This document shows, one piece after another, positions 1 through 8,022 of a DNA stretch of 56,089 bases. Both the position numbers and the translations under genes were made by a program. Origin of the DNA: Alphaproteobacteria bacterium (GTDB lineage: Bacteria; Pseudomonadota; Alphaproteobacteria; Rhodobacterales; Rhodobacteraceae); assembly GCA_024280735.1 (NCBI GenBank), contig JAJRPO010000031.1, positions 1-56,089 on the forward strand. Reading direction: 5' to 3'. The notes under the pieces were generated by a model. That model saw only the letters and a list, made by a program, of their open reading frames with translations, was not told the origin of the DNA and did not search any database. How positions within the stretch are numbered: the stretch's first letter is position 1; each line of letters begins with the position of its first letter.

Positions 1-101
1 CGGTATCCCAAAAGCTCAATTCGGGTTATATTTGAAGGAGTGTGAGTGGAGATTTAACAACAGTGACCCTTCAGATCAGTTATTACAGCTAAGACAATGG
101 G

Positions 102-419
102 TTAGACATCATCTAAGGTAGTTATCTGGGTCAGCCCCTTATCAATCGTACAAATCGGGCGTAAGTCAACGACCTGCGTGTTTGCCAAATCAAGATGCTG
201 TAAATTTTTCAGCTCACTCAAAAGGGAAATGTCGCTGACCTGAGTATCGCCTAAGTGAAGAATTGTCAATTTGTTCAGATCGGCGATTTCGGGTGGTAAC
301 TTGTTTAGGGCGCGCGCGGTCTTGAGGTCGAGTTCTAGAAAATTCGATTCCATTTTCTTTGCTTTTGAAATTTCATTTTCGGCCCACTTGTAGGCCTTGT
401 CCGCAGCATTTTGTTCCAT
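102..419 (-). CDS. short leucine-rich-repeat protein, possibly a truncated gene
   Basis: The protein has about 105 residues from the first ATG. A charged N-terminal helix is followed by three or four LRR units, with cores such as LTILHLGDTQVSDISLL and LQHLDLANTQVVDLRPI. LRRs of this kind form curved protein-binding surfaces. No signal peptide or catalytic domain is visible. Neither the ATG nor an upstream in-frame TTG at 437 has a clear ribosome binding site, so this may be the remnant of a longer LRR or STAND-type protein. The next gene is tRNA-Asp on the other strand. No function is proposed. Confidence 0.5.
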   Translation of the reverse strand: MEQNAADKAYKWAENEISKAKKMESNFLELDLKTARALNKLPPEIADLNKLTILHLGDTQVSDISLLSELKNLQHLDLANTQVVDLRPICTIDKGLTQITTLDDV

Positions 420-522
420 AACAACCGTTTTACGCAACTGGATCGAAATGGCAAGAAAATGTGGCGTTGTGTAAGCCTTGCTTACCCACCTAATCCATTT
501 CTCTCACCCCCCGCTTTAATCC

Positions 523-551
523 TTGACGCCCCCCGTGCAACCCACTATTCC
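523..551 (+). promoter_or_regulatory. probable sigma70 promoter of tRNA-Asp
   Basis: TTGACG at 523-528 is followed after 17 bases by TATTCC at 546-551. The predicted start lies just upstream of the mature tRNA 5' end at 563. The -35 is near consensus and the -10 is weak. Confidence 0.5.
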
Positions 552-562
552 GCCCCTCATGC

Positions 563-639
563 GCGGTTGTAGCTCAGCTGGTTAGAGTGCCGGCCTGTCA
601 CGCCGGAGGTCGCGGGTTCGAGCCCCGTCAACCGCGCCA
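563..639 (+). tRNA. tRNA-Asp (GTC anticodon)
   Basis: This is a complete 77-base cloverleaf. The acceptor stem GCGGTTG pairs with CAACCGC, the discriminator is G, and CCA is encoded at 637-639. The D-arm reads AGCTCAGCTGGTTAGAGT, the anticodon GTC is at 597-599 inside the CCGGC/GCCGG stem, and the T-arm contains GGGTTCGAGCCCC. It is a single gene, not part of an rRNA operon. Confidence 0.97.
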
Positions 640-676
640 CTTCTTTATATATCTCACGGCCCAAGGGGCCTCCGAT

Positions 677-779
677 GAGGCGGCCTGACCGGCCGACGCA
701 CGGTCGTGCGTTTGGGTGTATTTCTGTGAGCATGGAGGCGGTCTGGCCGACCGAAGCGTGGTCACGCTTTTGGGGTGGT
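677..779. repeat. two tandem structured repeat units with compensatory base changes
   Basis: Unit 1 (677-719) and unit 2 (735-779) share one architecture: GAGGCGG lead, hairpin 1, hairpin 2 with loop GGTC, then a T/G-rich tail. Hairpin 1 pairs CGGCC/GGCCG in unit 1 and CGGTC/GACCG in unit 2. Hairpin 2 pairs ACGCAC/GTGCGT and AAGCGT/ACGCTT, with three pairs changed on both sides. Each plus-strand hairpin 2 ends in a short T run (GTTTGGG, TTTTGGGG). The pair may therefore act as tandem terminators for tRNA-Asp, and possibly also for the convergent sulfatase gene. Confidence 0.7.
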
Positions 780-812
780 GTTGCGGCGAGATTGAGCGGT
801 AGTTTGTTTCTT

Positions 813-2117
813 CTATTTTTTGTGAATGCGTTTGTACTCATTCATTAGGCGGGTGTAGGCGTCGGTTGCTCTTGCGTCGTCACCCAAAATATTCTCGGTT
901 TCAAACGGGTCGTTGCGCAGATCAAACAGCATTTCTTTGTCGCTGGCGAGGTGTACCAGTTTATACTGCTCGTCGCGGACAGCCCAGCCATAGACGGCAC
1001 CGCGTTTCTTCTTTTTCACGGAAAAATGCTCGGAGTAAACAAATTCCCGATTGCTGGCCTGACCTTTGAAAGCATTGGTAATATCGATGGAATCGCGGGT
1101 CTCAGCCTTTGCTCCTGCCAAGCTTGCGATGGTGGTGAACAGATCGGTGGTTGTCACCAAATCCTGACTGCGCCCAACACTGATGCCGGGGCCGGATACG
1201 ATCATCGGTATATTGATGCCGCCTTGAAAAAGCGTGGCTTTGGCCCCACGGTGGGCATAGACCTGATCTACCACATCGTTCGGCGTACCGTTATCGCCGA
1301 TGAAAATCACAATCGTGTTGTTGCGGGTTTCCGGCGTCATTGAATCCAGCAATCGCCCCAACTCGGTATCAAGGGCTTGTAGGGCGGCATTGTAATAGGC
1401 TCTGTTCTGGTTCTTTTTTGGTTTCTGGCCCGCGCGGACCTCGGAGTAGGTGTGCAGGTTCGCGGGGGGCGCGTGAAACGGTTTGTGCGGTGCGTTATAG
1501 GCCAGCCATAAAAACCACGGCTTGTCCTGCTCATTCACCCATTTCACCGCCCTGTCGGTGAGAACCGTCGTCGTGTAGCCCTCAATCCGCTGGGTCTTGC
1601 CGTTTTCTACGGCGCGCCAATTGTAATAGCTTTTGGCAATGCCAGAATAAATGCCGAAATAATACGGCACCCCTAGTTTTGCCGGATGGTTAAAGCCCTT
1701 TTTGGGCAGGGTCAGGTGCCATTTTCCAATCACCGCTGTGCTGTAATCGGGCAGTTGCTGGTTAAATATGTCAAACAGGCTGGTTTCTGACGTGCTGAGG
1801 ATTACCGGATTACGTTTGCGGCTGATGGCCCCGCCGATGCCGGTGCGAAAGCCGTATTTTCCGGTCATGATGGTGGCGCGTGTCGGCGAGCAGGAGGGGG
1901 GAGTGTAGGCTTGGTCAAACACCATACCGCTGGCGCAAAGGCCGAAAACTGTGGGCATGCGCGGGCGCTGGTTGCCGATGCGGTGGCAAGGGCTGGCATC
2001 CAGGCCCATGTCGTCGGCGATGACGAGCAAGATATTGGGCTTGGCCGCGAGTGTGCCGCTAAAGGCCAGTAAAAACATCATGCTGGTGAAAAAACGGTGT
2101 AGATAAGTAAAGGACAT
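813..2117 (-). CDS. exported type I sulfatase
   Basis: The protein has 434 residues with an N-terminal signal peptide ending near GTLAA (residue 25). The alkaline-phosphatase-superfamily metal site starts at NILLVIADDMG. The formylglycine motif C-S-P-T-R is at residues 76-80, so Cys76 is the residue matured by a formylglycine-generating enzyme. GKWHLT and FIGDNG supply further active-site residues. It hydrolyses sulfate esters, probably in the periplasm or at the surface. The substrate, such as an algal polysaccharide, cannot be told from the sequence. No second carbohydrate-active gene or maturase lies nearby. GGGAG lies upstream of the ATG. Confidence 0.85.
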   Translation of the reverse strand: MSFTYLHRFFTSMMFLLAFSGTLAAKPNILLVIADDMGLDASPCHRIGNQRPRMPTVFGLCASGMVFDQAYTPPSCSPTRATIMTGKYGFRTGIGGAISRKRNPVILSTSETSLFDIFNQQLPDYSTAVIGKWHLTLPKKGFNHPAKLGVPYYFGIYSGIAKSYYNWRAVENGKTQRIEGYTTTVLTDRAVKWVNEQDKPWFLWLAYNAPHKPFHAPPANLHTYSEVRAGQKPKKNQNRAYYNAALQALDTELGRLLDSMTPETRNNTIVIFIGDNGTPNDVVDQVYAHRGAKATLFQGGINIPMIVSGPGISVGRSQDLVTTTDLFTTIASLAGAKAETRDSIDITNAFKGQASNREFVYSEHFSVKKKKRGAVYGWAVRDEQYKLVHLASDKEMLFDLRNDPFETENILGDDARATDAYTRLMNEYKRIHKK

Positions 2118-2269
2118 TTAGCGAAAGGCTCCCGGTGGATTGTTGAATTAACCTTAGCGCCAAGCTGCCGGAAAACCAACCCATTGTCGCGGAGGGCATT
2201 TTTGGGTTTCTTTGCCGGCAGGGTCTCGCTATACGGAGCACGGTTTTCATTAAATGAAAGAGGCTTGAA

Positions 2270-3562
2270 ATGGCCAATGTGGTAGTTGTCGGCGCCCAAT
2301 GGGGTGATGAAGGCAAAGGTAAAATTGTGGACTGGCTGTCCGAACGCGCTGATGTGATTGCGCGCTTTCAGGGCGGGCATAACGCTGGGCATACGCTGGT
2401 GATTGACGGCGAGGTTTTCAAACTTGCCGCTTTGCCGTCGGGGATTGTGCGCGGTGGTAAGCTGAGCGTGATTGGCAACGGTGTTGTTCTGGACCCGTGG
2501 CATTTGCTGGGCGAGATCGAAGGCATTCGCAAGCAGGGCGTCGAGGTTAGCCCCGAGAGCCTGATGATCGCGGAGAATACCCCACTGATCCTGCCAATTC
2601 ACGGCGAGTTGGACCGCGCGCGCGAGGCGCAAAACGGGGTGGCGAAGATTGGCACCACGGGGCGCGGCATTGGGCCGGCCTATGAGGATAAGGTTGGGCG
2701 GCGCGCCATTCGGGTGGCTGATCTGGCAGATAAAAAAACGCTGGAGCAACGGGTTGATCGCGCGTTGATGCACCATGATGCCCTGCGCCGTGGTTTGGGC
2801 ATGGAGCCGGTGGATCGTGCGGATCTCTTGGCTAAACTCAATGAAATTGCGCCAAAAATTCTGGCTTATGCCGCGCCTGTTTGGAAGGTTCTGAACGACA
2901 AGCGCAAGGCGGGTAAGCGGATATTGTTTGAAGGCGCGCAAGGGGCGTTACTGGATATTGATTTTGGCACTTATCCGTTTGTGACTTCGTCTAATGTGAT
3001 TGCAGGTCAAGCGGCAACAGGTGTTGGCGTTGGGCCAAATGCAATTGATTTTGTGCTGGGCATCGTCAAGGCTTATACTACGCGGGTTGGCGAGGGGCCT
3101 TTTCCGGCGGAATTGAATGACGCAGATGGTCAACGGCTGGGTGAGCGGGGCCATGAGTTTGGCACCAACACGGGTCGGCAGCGGCGCTGCGGTTGGTTTG
3201 ATGCGGTTCTGGTACGCCAGACTTGCGCCACCAGTGGTGTCAGTGGTATTGCTTTCACTAAACTGGATGTGCTGGACGGGTTTGAAACCCTGAAAATATG
3301 TGTGGCTTATGATCTGGACGGTAAGCGGTTGGATTATCTGCCCACGGCGGCGGATCAACAGGCGCGTTGCACCCCGATATACGAGGAAATGCCCGGCTGG
3401 AGCGAAAGCACCGAGGGCGCGCGTTCCTGGGCGGAATTGCCCGCTGCGGCAATCAAATATGTGCGCCGCGTCGAGGAGCTGATTGACTGTCCCGTGGCGA
3501 TGCTGTCCACCTCACCGGAACGCGAGGATACCATCCTTGTGACCGACCCGTTTCAAGATTAG
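2270..3562 (+). CDS. purA: adenylosuccinate synthetase
   Basis: This 430-residue protein catalyses the GTP-dependent joining of IMP and aspartate in AMP synthesis. The P-loop-like [11 protein letters not shown] is at residues 8-18 with catalytic Asp13. GGHNAGHT carries His41. Later blocks include [19 protein letters not shown] and the arginine-rich [11 protein letters not shown], which binds substrate. The length is normal and a GAGG ribosome site precedes the ATG. DUF2842 follows after 9 bases, an arrangement common in alphaproteobacteria. Confidence 0.97.
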   Translation: MANVVVVGAQWGDEGKGKIVDWLSERADVIARFQGGHNAGHTLVIDGEVFKLAALPSGIVRGGKLSVIGNGVVLDPWHLLGEIEGIRKQGVEVSPESLMIAENTPLILPIHGELDRAREAQNGVAKIGTTGRGIGPAYEDKVGRRAIRVADLADKKTLEQRVDRALMHHDALRRGLGMEPVDRADLLAKLNEIAPKILAYAAPVWKVLNDKRKAGKRILFEGAQGALLDIDFGTYPFVTSSNVIAGQAATGVGVGPNAIDFVLGIVKAYTTRVGEGPFPAELNDADGQRLGERGHEFGTNTGRQRRCGWFDAVLVRQTCATSGVSGIAFTKLDVLDGFETLKICVAYDLDGKRLDYLPTAADQQARCTPIYEEMPGWSESTEGARSWAELPAAAIKYVRRVEELIDCPVAMLSTSPEREDTILVTDPFQD

Positions 3563-3571
3563 GAAATTGCT

Positions 3572-3793
3572 ATGACCCTATCCTACAAAGCGCGCCGTCG
3601 CTGGTCTCTGGTCCTGCTGCTGATCGGCCTGCCGCTGTATATTGTGGTGGCCGTCAGCATTATGAATTGGCTGAACCGGCCGCCGTTTATCGTGGAACTA
3701 CTGGTTTATGCCATTCTAGGCGTGCTCTGGGCGATACCGTTTAAGTTTGTGTTCAAAGGTATCGGGCAGGCGGATCCAGACGCTAAAGATTAA
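3572..3793 (+). CDS. DUF2842 small membrane protein
   Basis: This is a 73-residue protein with a short basic N-terminus (YKARRRW) and two hydrophobic segments, at about residues 12-30 and 41-62. Length, topology and position just after purA fit the DUF2842 family. AGGAAA precedes the ATG, and the 9-base gap suggests co-transcription with purA. Its function is unknown. Confidence 0.75.
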   Translation: MTLSYKARRRWSLVLLLIGLPLYIVVAVSIMNWLNRPPFIVELLVYAILGVLWAIPFKFVFKGIGQADPDAKD

Positions 3794-3804
3794 AGCATAG
3801 TGTT

Positions 3805-3822
3805 CGGGCCAGAACTGGCCCG
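3805..3822. terminator. short hairpin between convergent genes
   Basis: CGGGCCAG at 3805-3812 pairs with CTGGCCCG at 3815-3822. It sits between the end of the purA-DUF2842 operon and the stop of the convergent PhnD-like gene. Neither side has a long T run, so a bidirectional terminator role is an inference. Confidence 0.45.
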
Positions 3823-3823
3823 T

Positions 3824-4561
3824 TCACGGATTGCGGATTTCGCGGTATTTATCCAATGGAATGTAAATTATTCCCTTGAGTCCGAGGGCCGCCCTGTCCG
3901 CTGGCTCCAGCGCCAAAATAGCCAAGCGAACCGCCTCGAATGTTTCTTTTTGCGGGGCGGTTTTTGCGGCGATATAGGGCAGGGACGGGGTTTCTACCGT
4001 CCATTCAAACACCCGCAATTGATCGGCGAAATCGTCATAGCGCTGGATCAATCGCCATGTTACCGCATCAATCCCCGCCATGCCTGCCTTGCCTGACGCA
4101 ACAGCGCGGGCGGATTCGATGTGGGAGCCGGTTTTTAACAGTTCCTTAAACCAATAGCCCTTGGCACGCACATGCCAATAGGGGGCGGCGTAACCGGATT
4201 GCGAGCCGACTTCATTATAGGCGAAAACGGCAGATCGATAGTCGTGAAAATGGCCCTGCATATTGTCTTTATGCACTATCATCGCGCTGCGGTAATAACC
4301 CGCCTTGCAGTCCTCAACGCCAAAATCCGGCGTGCCGATCAGGGTCACGTGGTCGTGCAACTTGGTCCGGTACGGCAGGCCACAGGTTTGCGACAGAACC
4401 AGATCAGGGGCGTTCCAGACCGAAAAAACGTCGTCAGTCTGGCTGAGAGTTTTGGGGCTGTCGACGCCCGACTCGGACAGAAAATGACGGATCAAATCCC
4501 AATATCTGCCATGGGCAGCTTCCAGTTCGGGGCGCATATACATGCTTAAGCTGGCAATCAT
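3824..4561 (-). CDS. PhnD/SsuA-type periplasmic-binding-protein-like protein, apparently without signal peptide
   Basis: The start is set at the ATG ending at 4561 because GGAG lies 8 bases upstream, giving 245 residues. The fold is that of the PhnD family of phosphate/phosphonate ABC substrate-binding proteins. FAYNEVGSQSGY matches the family's ligand-loop pattern, and TLIGTPDFGVEDCKAGYY and DAVTWRLIQRY fit the following blocks. The N-terminus (MIASLSMYMRPE) goes straight into the domain and shows no secretion signal. No ABC permease or ATPase is nearby. The start is one base from the stop of the upstream TPR gene, so the two are probably translationally coupled. Confidence 0.7.
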   Translation of the reverse strand: MIASLSMYMRPELEAAHGRYWDLIRHFLSESGVDSPKTLSQTDDVFSVWNAPDLVLSQTCGLPYRTKLHDHVTLIGTPDFGVEDCKAGYYRSAMIVHKDNMQGHFHDYRSAVFAYNEVGSQSGYAAPYWHVRAKGYWFKELLKTGSHIESARAVASGKAGMAGIDAVTWRLIQRYDDFADQLRVFEWTVETPSLPYIAAKTAPQKETFEAVRLAILALEPADRAALGLKGIIYIPLDKYREIRNP

Positions 4562-4562
4562 T

Positions 4563-6233
4563 TTAGTCTCCACAACATTTGGTTCGACATAGGCAGGCGG
4601 CGGTGATGGGGACATCTGTTAGCGCCTGCGCCGTTGCAAGTTGTTTAGCGCGTTCCGGCAGCTCTGTAGACTCGCCGCGTTGCCGCAGGCATTCCACCAA
4701 CCCATGCAAGGCCCAAACATTGCGCGGGTGTTGGGCGCAGCGTTGCAAAGTGTCATTCAGGCCGAGGTCTGTGCGGTACACTTCTTCGGCCTCACCAAAA
4801 TGCCCCTGTTCGGCCAACAATGCCGCCAATGCGTGGCGCGGCGGGTGCATCCAAGCCCAAGGCTCGGTATATTCCAGCGCATCGTCGCGCGCCACGCTTT
4901 CGCGCAGATGGGTGAAAGCGGTTTCATAATCGCCCTTGTGATAGGCCAACTCACCCAGCGCCATCTTTTCGCCAATGCCCAGCGTCACCAGCGCATTATT
5001 GTTAAAGAATTTGCGATTTTGCGGGATGTTTTTCAGCGAGGCGTAGAATAGCGCGAGCTGTTCATCGGCCTGCGGAAACTGTTTCAACGCCGCATGACCA
5101 ACCACTTTGGCGTAATGGTGCATCGCCGTGGAGACGCAATAAAGCAAAGCGTCGTCAGGCATTGGTTCATCGACAATGTCCTCCCAGCGACCAAAACGCA
5201 CAAGGACGTGCATTTTCATGGCGAAATAGCCTTCCATCGTCACCGCCATTTGCGGGCGGTTGGTCATCGACAGCACGTCTTTGGACAGGGTGGCGCAAAT
5301 GGCCTCGGCAGCTTTGATCGCCGGTTTGTATTGGCCGAGGAACATGCAGGTATACATCATCAAGTGCAAATCATGGCAACGCGCGGTGGTGTAGAAATTA
5401 AACGGGCCTGCGTATTCTAGATACATGTCATCGGCGGTAATCGCCTTAACACTGGCAATGCGTGCCTTGTCGTATTCGCCACACAACACATAAGTATGGC
5501 CCGGCATGTGATTCATATGGCCCGCATCAGGGCACATGTCTGCCAGTAGATCGGCGGAAGGTAAGGCTTGTTCGGGGTCGTTTGACATCTCGGTGACGTG
5601 AATATGTAGGTGCAATATTGCGGGGTGTTGCGGGGTGCCTGCAGCATCTGCCATGGCCAGGGCGCGTTCGCAAACGGCGAGGGCCTCTAGCGTGTCTGCG
5701 CCAGCTGCGGGCGCGCCTGTTTGCACATTCCATAGATTCCACGGGGTGCGGGTCATTAACGCTTCGGTGAACAAGGCCATCACGTCGAAATCATCGGGGA
5801 ACGCGCGATACACGTTGCGCATGGCGTCGGCGTAGGCGTCATCCCATTGGTCAAATTCTGCTTGTGTTACTGGGTGTGGCTTTTGAAACCGCGTGGTGAG
5901 GGCGTTTATCAGGGCTTTCTCAGCCGCCGTGCAATTTGCGGATAACGCCACGGCGCGCCGTGCATGGTCATAGCAAAAACGGGTGGTCTCGATGGCCTCG
6001 TCCGCGCCATAGTCACACCAAGGCTGGTTGTAAAATGGGCCAGCCCCGTAGGCGATACCCCAATGGGCCATGGCGCAGTCGGGATCATGTTCCAGCACCG
6101 CTTGAAAGCACTTGCCCCCCTCTTCGTGGTTAAAACCAAAGCACCAATTCAGCCCCAGAGTGAACAGCCGTTGGGCATTGCGAGAGGATGTCGTTACTTG
6201 CCGCGAATGGCGGCCCAAATTAAATCTTTCCAT
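4563..6233 (-). CDS. TPR-repeat protein, probably cytoplasmic
   Basis: The protein has 556 residues. It is built of TPR-like helical pairs, for example HEEGGKCFQAVLEHDPDCAMAHWG near the N-terminus, YDKARIASVKAI, YKPAIKAAEAI, YETAFTHLRESV and FGEAEEVYRTDL. There is no signal peptide. Histidine- and tryptophan-rich blocks (HLHIHVTEMS, AGHMNHMPGHTYV) are conserved-looking and unusual for a plain scaffold. It is followed after one base by the PhnD-like gene and is divergent from the PiT transporter gene. The function is unknown. Confidence 0.65.
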   Translation of the reverse strand: MERFNLGRHSRQVTTSSRNAQRLFTLGLNWCFGFNHEEGGKCFQAVLEHDPDCAMAHWGIAYGAGPFYNQPWCDYGADEAIETTRFCYDHARRAVALSANCTAAEKALINALTTRFQKPHPVTQAEFDQWDDAYADAMRNVYRAFPDDFDVMALFTEALMTRTPWNLWNVQTGAPAAGADTLEALAVCERALAMADAAGTPQHPAILHLHIHVTEMSNDPEQALPSADLLADMCPDAGHMNHMPGHTYVLCGEYDKARIASVKAITADDMYLEYAGPFNFYTTARCHDLHLMMYTCMFLGQYKPAIKAAEAICATLSKDVLSMTNRPQMAVTMEGYFAMKMHVLVRFGRWEDIVDEPMPDDALLYCVSTAMHHYAKVVGHAALKQFPQADEQLALFYASLKNIPQNRKFFNNNALVTLGIGEKMALGELAYHKGDYETAFTHLRESVARDDALEYTEPWAWMHPPRHALAALLAEQGHFGEAEEVYRTDLGLNDTLQRCAQHPRNVWALHGLVECLRQRGESTELPERAKQLATAQALTDVPITAACLCRTKCCGD

Positions 6234-6295
6234 GCTGTAGTCATGTCAGGCCGGGGCATTTCCGACAACCGTTATCGCGACAAATTTCGACGCTT

Positions 6296-6329
6296 GTGTC
6301 ACATGGCTGTTACATTACCGCCCTATCTT
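6296..6329 (+). promoter_or_regulatory. candidate Pho box and -10 element upstream of the phosphate transporter
   Basis: GTGTCACATGG (6296-6306) and CTGTTACATTA (6307-6317) form an 11-base direct repeat resembling the PhoB consensus CTGTCAT-N4-CTGTCAT. TATCTT at 6324-6329 sits at the usual distance for a -10. The position, 60 bases before pit, fits induction by phosphate limitation. This is a motif match only. Confidence 0.5.
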
Positions 6330-6374
6330 GCTGGTGAATAAAGTTCTGATACAAAAAGAAGTGAAGGTAGAACA

Positions 6375-7859
6375 ATGGTAAAGAACCCCCGCCCAAACCG
6401 GACGCTGGATCGTGACCTGAACACCCGGGTGATGATGGAAAAGGCAAATGTGGCGATCCGTCAACCGATGGTGGCGCCCGCACTTGCCGGAACATTCATA
6501 TTTCTGTCAGGCCTGATTGCCAGCTTTGCTTTTGGCTATGGCAACAACGGGTTGATTATCGCCGCCGCCGCTGCAATCGGTGCCTATATGGCACTGAACA
6601 TCGGGGCCAATGATGTGGCCAACAATGTCGGCCCTGCGGTGGGGGCCAACGCGCTGACCATGGGGGGCGCGCTGATTATGGCGGCCATTTTTGAAACCGC
6701 TGGCGCGCTGCTGGCCGGGGGCGATGTGGTCGGGACGATTTCAAAGGGCATCATTGATCCGTCTTATGTGAGCGATCCAAAGGTGTTTATCTGGGTGATG
6801 CTGGCCGCCTTGATGGCCTCGGCGATTTGGGTGAACCTTGCCACAATTGTAGGGGCACCCGTTTCAACAACCCATTCGGTTGTCGGTGGCGTCATGGGAG
6901 CCGGAATTGCTGCGGCTGGTTTGGTTGCCGTGAACTGGCCCAAGATGTCGCAAATTGCGGCCAGTTGGGTGATTTCGCCGGTTCTGGGCGGCTTGGTTGC
7001 GGCGGGTTTTCTGTGGTTCATCAAATCGCGTGTTTCAGATCAACAAGACAAAATAGCCGCCGCGCGCCGCTGGGTGCCGGTTTTGATTGCCGTTATGGCA
7101 GGCGTATTTTCGGCCTATCTGGCAGTGAAGGGCTTGAAAAAAATCATCAAGATCGACCTGCAAACCGCGTTGTTAATTGGGGCGGGGATTTCGGCTGTTA
7201 CCTATTTTCTGACCAAACCGATGGTCAAGCGTCAATCCGAGGGCAAGGAAAACACCAAGGAGACCGTGCGGGGCTTGTTTGTTGTGCCGCTGATTTTCGC
7301 CGCGGCGTTGCTATCGTTTGCCCATGGGGCCAATGATGTGGCCAACGCGGTGGGACCCCTTGCCGCGATTGTGCATACGGTTGATCTGGGCGAGGTCGCC
7401 AGCAAGGTTTCCATCCCAATCTGGGTGATGGCCGTCGGGGCGTTTGGCCTGTCGCTGGGGTTGCTGTTGTTTGGCCCTAAAATGATCCGGCTGGTGGGCG
7501 AAAGCATCACCAAACTGAACCCTCTGCGTGCCTATTGCGTGGCCCTGTCCGCCGCCATAACCGTGATTATTGCCAGTGGGATGGGCCTGCCTGTCAGTTC
7601 TACGCATATTGCGGTAGGGGCGATTTTCGGGGTTGGTTTTTTCCGCGAGGCCCATTGGCGCATTACTGCGAATGCGGCTGATGTGCAGGAAGTTGTGGCA
7701 ACCGAGGCAGCCAAAGCCCAAAAGAAAAAGCGCAAACACCGCAAGCTGGTGCGCCGCTCGCATTTCCTGACTATCATTGCGGCTTGGGTGATTACCGTGC
7801 CTGCGGCAGGAATATTGTCGGCGATAATATTTGCACTTTTGAACAAGTTTGCAAGTTAA
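6375..7859 (+). CDS. PiT-family inorganic phosphate transporter
   Basis: The 494-residue integral membrane protein has the PiT signature twice: GANDVANNVGP in the N-terminal half and GANDVANAVGP in the C-terminal half, each followed by a small-residue helix. PVSTTHS and PVSSTHI are the paired re-entrant motifs. About ten to twelve membrane segments flank a cytoplasmic loop with a basic stretch (AAKAQKKKRKHRK, residues 438-450). It imports phosphate, usually as a metal complex, with protons. GAAGG precedes the ATG. The upstream Pho-box-like repeat suggests control by PhoB. Confidence 0.9.
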   Translation: MVKNPRPNRTLDRDLNTRVMMEKANVAIRQPMVAPALAGTFIFLSGLIASFAFGYGNNGLIIAAAAAIGAYMALNIGANDVANNVGPAVGANALTMGGALIMAAIFETAGALLAGGDVVGTISKGIIDPSYVSDPKVFIWVMLAALMASAIWVNLATIVGAPVSTTHSVVGGVMGAGIAAAGLVAVNWPKMSQIAASWVISPVLGGLVAAGFLWFIKSRVSDQQDKIAAARRWVPVLIAVMAGVFSAYLAVKGLKKIIKIDLQTALLIGAGISAVTYFLTKPMVKRQSEGKENTKETVRGLFVVPLIFAAALLSFAHGANDVANAVGPLAAIVHTVDLGEVASKVSIPIWVMAVGAFGLSLGLLLFGPKMIRLVGESITKLNPLRAYCVALSAAITVIIASGMGLPVSSTHIAVGAIFGVGFFREAHWRITANAADVQEVVATEAAKAQKKKRKHRKLVRRSHFLTIIAAWVITVPAAGILSAIIFALLNKFAS

Positions 7860-7886
7860 TCACTTTGTAATATTCCAAAATGCACC

Positions 7887-7922
7887 TATCCTCCCCAAAT
7901 AGATGAAAATCAGGGGAGGGTA
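7887..7922. other. 10-bp hairpin that buries a strong ribosome binding site
   Basis: TATCCTCCCC (7887-7896) pairs with GGGGAGGGTA (7913-7922) around a 16-base AT-rich loop. It lies between the convergent pit and aminotransferase genes, so it could be a weak bidirectional terminator. On the plus strand the 3' arm is also the Shine-Dalgarno sequence of a 20-codon ORF starting at 7925. Confidence 0.45.
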
Positions 7923-7924
7923 TT

Positions 7925-7987
7925 ATGCTAAAAATAGCCAGCGTCGGGAATGGCGGTGCGATCTTGTCGCCGGTGACAGGCGTATAG
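7925..7987 (+). CDS. possible 20-residue small ORF or 5' remnant of a lost gene
   Basis: GGGGAGGG lies four bases before an ATG opening 20 codons that translate to MLKIASVGNGG followed by AILSPVTGV. The start resembles that of a globular enzyme cut short by a stop at 7985. The ribosome site is very strong but sits in a hairpin. It could be a true small protein, a leader peptide, or decay of an older gene. Confidence 0.25.
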   Translation: MLKIASVGNGGAILSPVTGV

Positions 7988-8022
7988 AGGACCCAACCAA
8001 TCTGGCCGGGTCCAACTATTTC

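Noticed and set aside
677-779. CRISPR array
   Set aside because: Only two units, with internal hairpins and compensatory changes rather than identical repeats with unique spacers. No cas gene is present.
557-841. Open minus-strand frame over tRNA-Asp with a product ending LEPATSG...HSNQLSYNRA
   Set aside because: This is the well-known false protein made by translating the complement of a tRNA. The rest of the frame covers the twin hairpin repeat.
2078-2941. 287-codon minus-strand frame opposite purA
   Set aside because: It shadows purA, and its product has no recognisable family.
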